NCBI RefSeq assembly: GCF_000025985.1
Contig: NC_003228.3
Location: 2,108,001-2,172,000, forward strand
DNA length: 64,000 nucleotides
Direction of reading: 5' to 3'
Source of the DNA: Bacteroides fragilis NCTC 9343
Lineage (GTDB): Bacteria > Bacteroidota > Bacteroidia > Bacteroidales > Bacteroidaceae
The position numbers and the translations under genes were made by a program. This document shows, piece after piece, positions 62,963 to 64,000 of this stretch; position 1 is the first letter of the stretch, and every line of letters starts with the position of its first letter. Under the pieces are notes generated by a model. That model saw only the letters and a list, made by a program, of their open reading frames with translations. It did no database searches and was not told the origin of the DNA.

Positions 62963-63889
62963 ATGAAGACAAACCTATTATTTTTTATTTGCATCCTATT
63001 TGCATTAGTCTCTTGTGAACAAGAAGATAAGGTATCCGGAGAAAAGACACTGGCTGTAGTGTCCGCTTCTTCTGACGATAGGCCCTCAACACGTGGAATA
63101 ATAAACGATAATACATACGCTTTAGGGGTCTTTCGGACTACTGCCAATACTTATGCGCCTTTATACAATGTGAAGCATATTTATTCGGGAGGAGAGTGGG
63201 GAGCCGATGATGTAATCAAGGTAGATTATCGGAATGCTTCTTTTTTTGCCTATTATCCTTATCATACAGCGACCGGAAATTATGCCGGACTGGCAGGTGG
63301 CACTACCTTGACCCTGCAAGCACAGCTATTCAATGCCGGAGAGGATATTTGCTATGGAGCAGGTGAAGCCTCGGGTGGAGGTCCGGTTAGTGTATACAAT
63401 CCGTTTGTTGAGTTTCTGAATATGAAACATGCGTATGCCCGGTTGAGGTTGACACTGACCCGCGGGGAAAAATTTGATAAGACTAAAAAATGTAATATAC
63501 AGAATATTACTTTCAAATCGAATAATGCCAATTTTTATCTGACACGTAGCCTCGATATCGCTTCCACTGCCGGAGCTACCGGAGGAAGCGCTGTGGCTGC
63601 CGGATATGTTCATAATCCTAACGTTAATATTGCCACCGGTAAAAGTGTGACATACGAGTATATGTTTCCTCCGCAACCACTGGACGGTAGTAAACTGACT
63701 ATTCTTGTCACTGTCGACGGGGTAACTCGGAGTTGTGACATTTCAACGTTAGGCAGTTCTTTGGATTCGGGGAAATATTATGGAGTATCACTGACATTTA
63801 CGGATGTGGGAATCATCCTGTCATCGGCGGTTGTTACTGTCAATAATTTTGGCGGACAAGGAAATACTCAGGTAGATACGGAATTATAA
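62963..63889 (+). CDS. Fimbrillin family (Mfa_like_1) lipoprotein, array member 8
   Basis: 308 residues, the shortest. Lipobox LVSC (Cys18), TR site Thr43-Arg44 (PSTRGII). Family marks LGVFRTTANTYAPLYNVKHIY, FFAYYPYHTATG, MKHAYARLRLTLTRGEKFDKTKKCNIQNI, MFPPQPLDGSKLTILVTVDGVTRSC. Tail VTVNNFGGQGNTQVDTEL lacks the usual Trp. Ends 18 bp before the next start. Confidence 0.8.
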   Translation: MKTNLLFFICILFALVSCEQEDKVSGEKTLAVVSASSDDRPSTRGIINDNTYALGVFRTTANTYAPLYNVKHIYSGGEWGADDVIKVDYRNASFFAYYPYHTATGNYAGLAGGTTLTLQAQLFNAGEDICYGAGEASGGGPVSVYNPFVEFLNMKHAYARLRLTLTRGEKFDKTKKCNIQNITFKSNNANFYLTRSLDIASTAGATGGSAVAAGYVHNPNVNIATGKSVTYEYMFPPQPLDGSKLTILVTVDGVTRSCDISTLGSSLDSGKYYGVSLTFTDVGIILSSAVVTVNNFGGQGNTQVDTEL

Positions 63890-63907
63890 CATAAACGGAG
63901 GATAAAG

Positions 63908-64000
63908 ATGATACAACTGAAAGATAAACTAAAAGTAAATGGCGGAACGAGACGGTACATGGAAATGATTGGTTTAAGCCTGGCATTTTCTCTTTTCGCA
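63908..64000 (+). CDS. Start of a further gene (cut by window end)
   Basis: 31 codons from ATG 63908 (MIQLKDKLKVNGGTRRYMEM), then a hydrophobic run (IGLSLAFSLFA) like a late signal peptide or membrane segment. Too short to name; in operon position, so probably part of the fimbrial operon. Confidence 0.5.
   Translation, partial: MIQLKDKLKVNGGTRRYMEMIGLSLAFSLFA

Overview
The window looks like a Bacteroides chromosome (B. fragilis / B. thetaiotaomicron type; genus confident, species not). The reasons are SusC/SusD pairs, large exo-glycosidases, lipoproteins with short lipoboxes, Mfa/FimA-type (type V) fimbriae, and promoters of the Bacteroides kind (TTTG about 20 nt before TAnnTTTG). I see no rRNA, tRNA or CRISPR array.

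Layout. (1) 1-16.2 kb, + strand: a polysaccharide utilisation locus that fits complex N-glycan breakdown: GH2 beta-mannosidase (cut by the window start), GH20 hexosaminidase, kelch-type sialic-acid mutarotase, second GH20, GH92 alpha-mannosidase, GH2 beta-galactosidase, then SusC and SusD. (2) 16.3-29.5 kb, core and envelope genes: dnaJ and grpE (-), an ABC-F ATPase (+) whose second ATP site is degenerate, an ECF sigma / anti-sigma / lipoprotein operon, a BspA-type leucine-rich-repeat protein, a CPBP membrane protease, and a minus-strand envelope operon (DUF3575, an SPEG/OmpA-like protein, an outer-membrane barrel) next to a membrane-anchored LuxR-type regulator.

(3) 29.7-44.2 kb, an AT-richer accessory island. 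Its left edge holds remnants of a DUF262 / AAA-ATPase / small-protein trio. Then come a tyrosine integrase, a truncated RhuM-like gene, a non-coding stretch with a highly structured element, and a type I restriction-modification operon: XRE regulator, hsdR, a GmrSD-like DUF262 protein, hsdM, hsdS. The hsdS locus is a shufflon. One expressed hsdS is followed by two silent half-genes and a full silent hsdS in inverted order, joined by four different inverted-repeat pairs, with a tyrosine recombinase at the end. The operon should therefore switch DNA specificity, and the DUF262 nuclease/NTPase sits inside it.

(4) 44.2-64.0 kb, a phase-variable fimbrial operon: a tyrosine recombinase, a 567-bp segment bounded by 19-bp inverted repeats carrying a promoter that here points away from the operon (OFF), then DUF3575, DUF3868/OmpA-like protein, a clostripain-family (C11) lipoprotein protease, an Mfa1-like major fimbrillin, an Mfa2/FimB-like anchor, two further accessory fimbrillins, eight tandem Mfa_like_1 fimbrillins and the start of another gene. 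Nearly every fimbrillin has a Thr-Arg site 44-61 residues from its start, the kind of site an Arg-specific protease cuts to trigger type V pilus assembly, which gives the in-operon protease a likely job.
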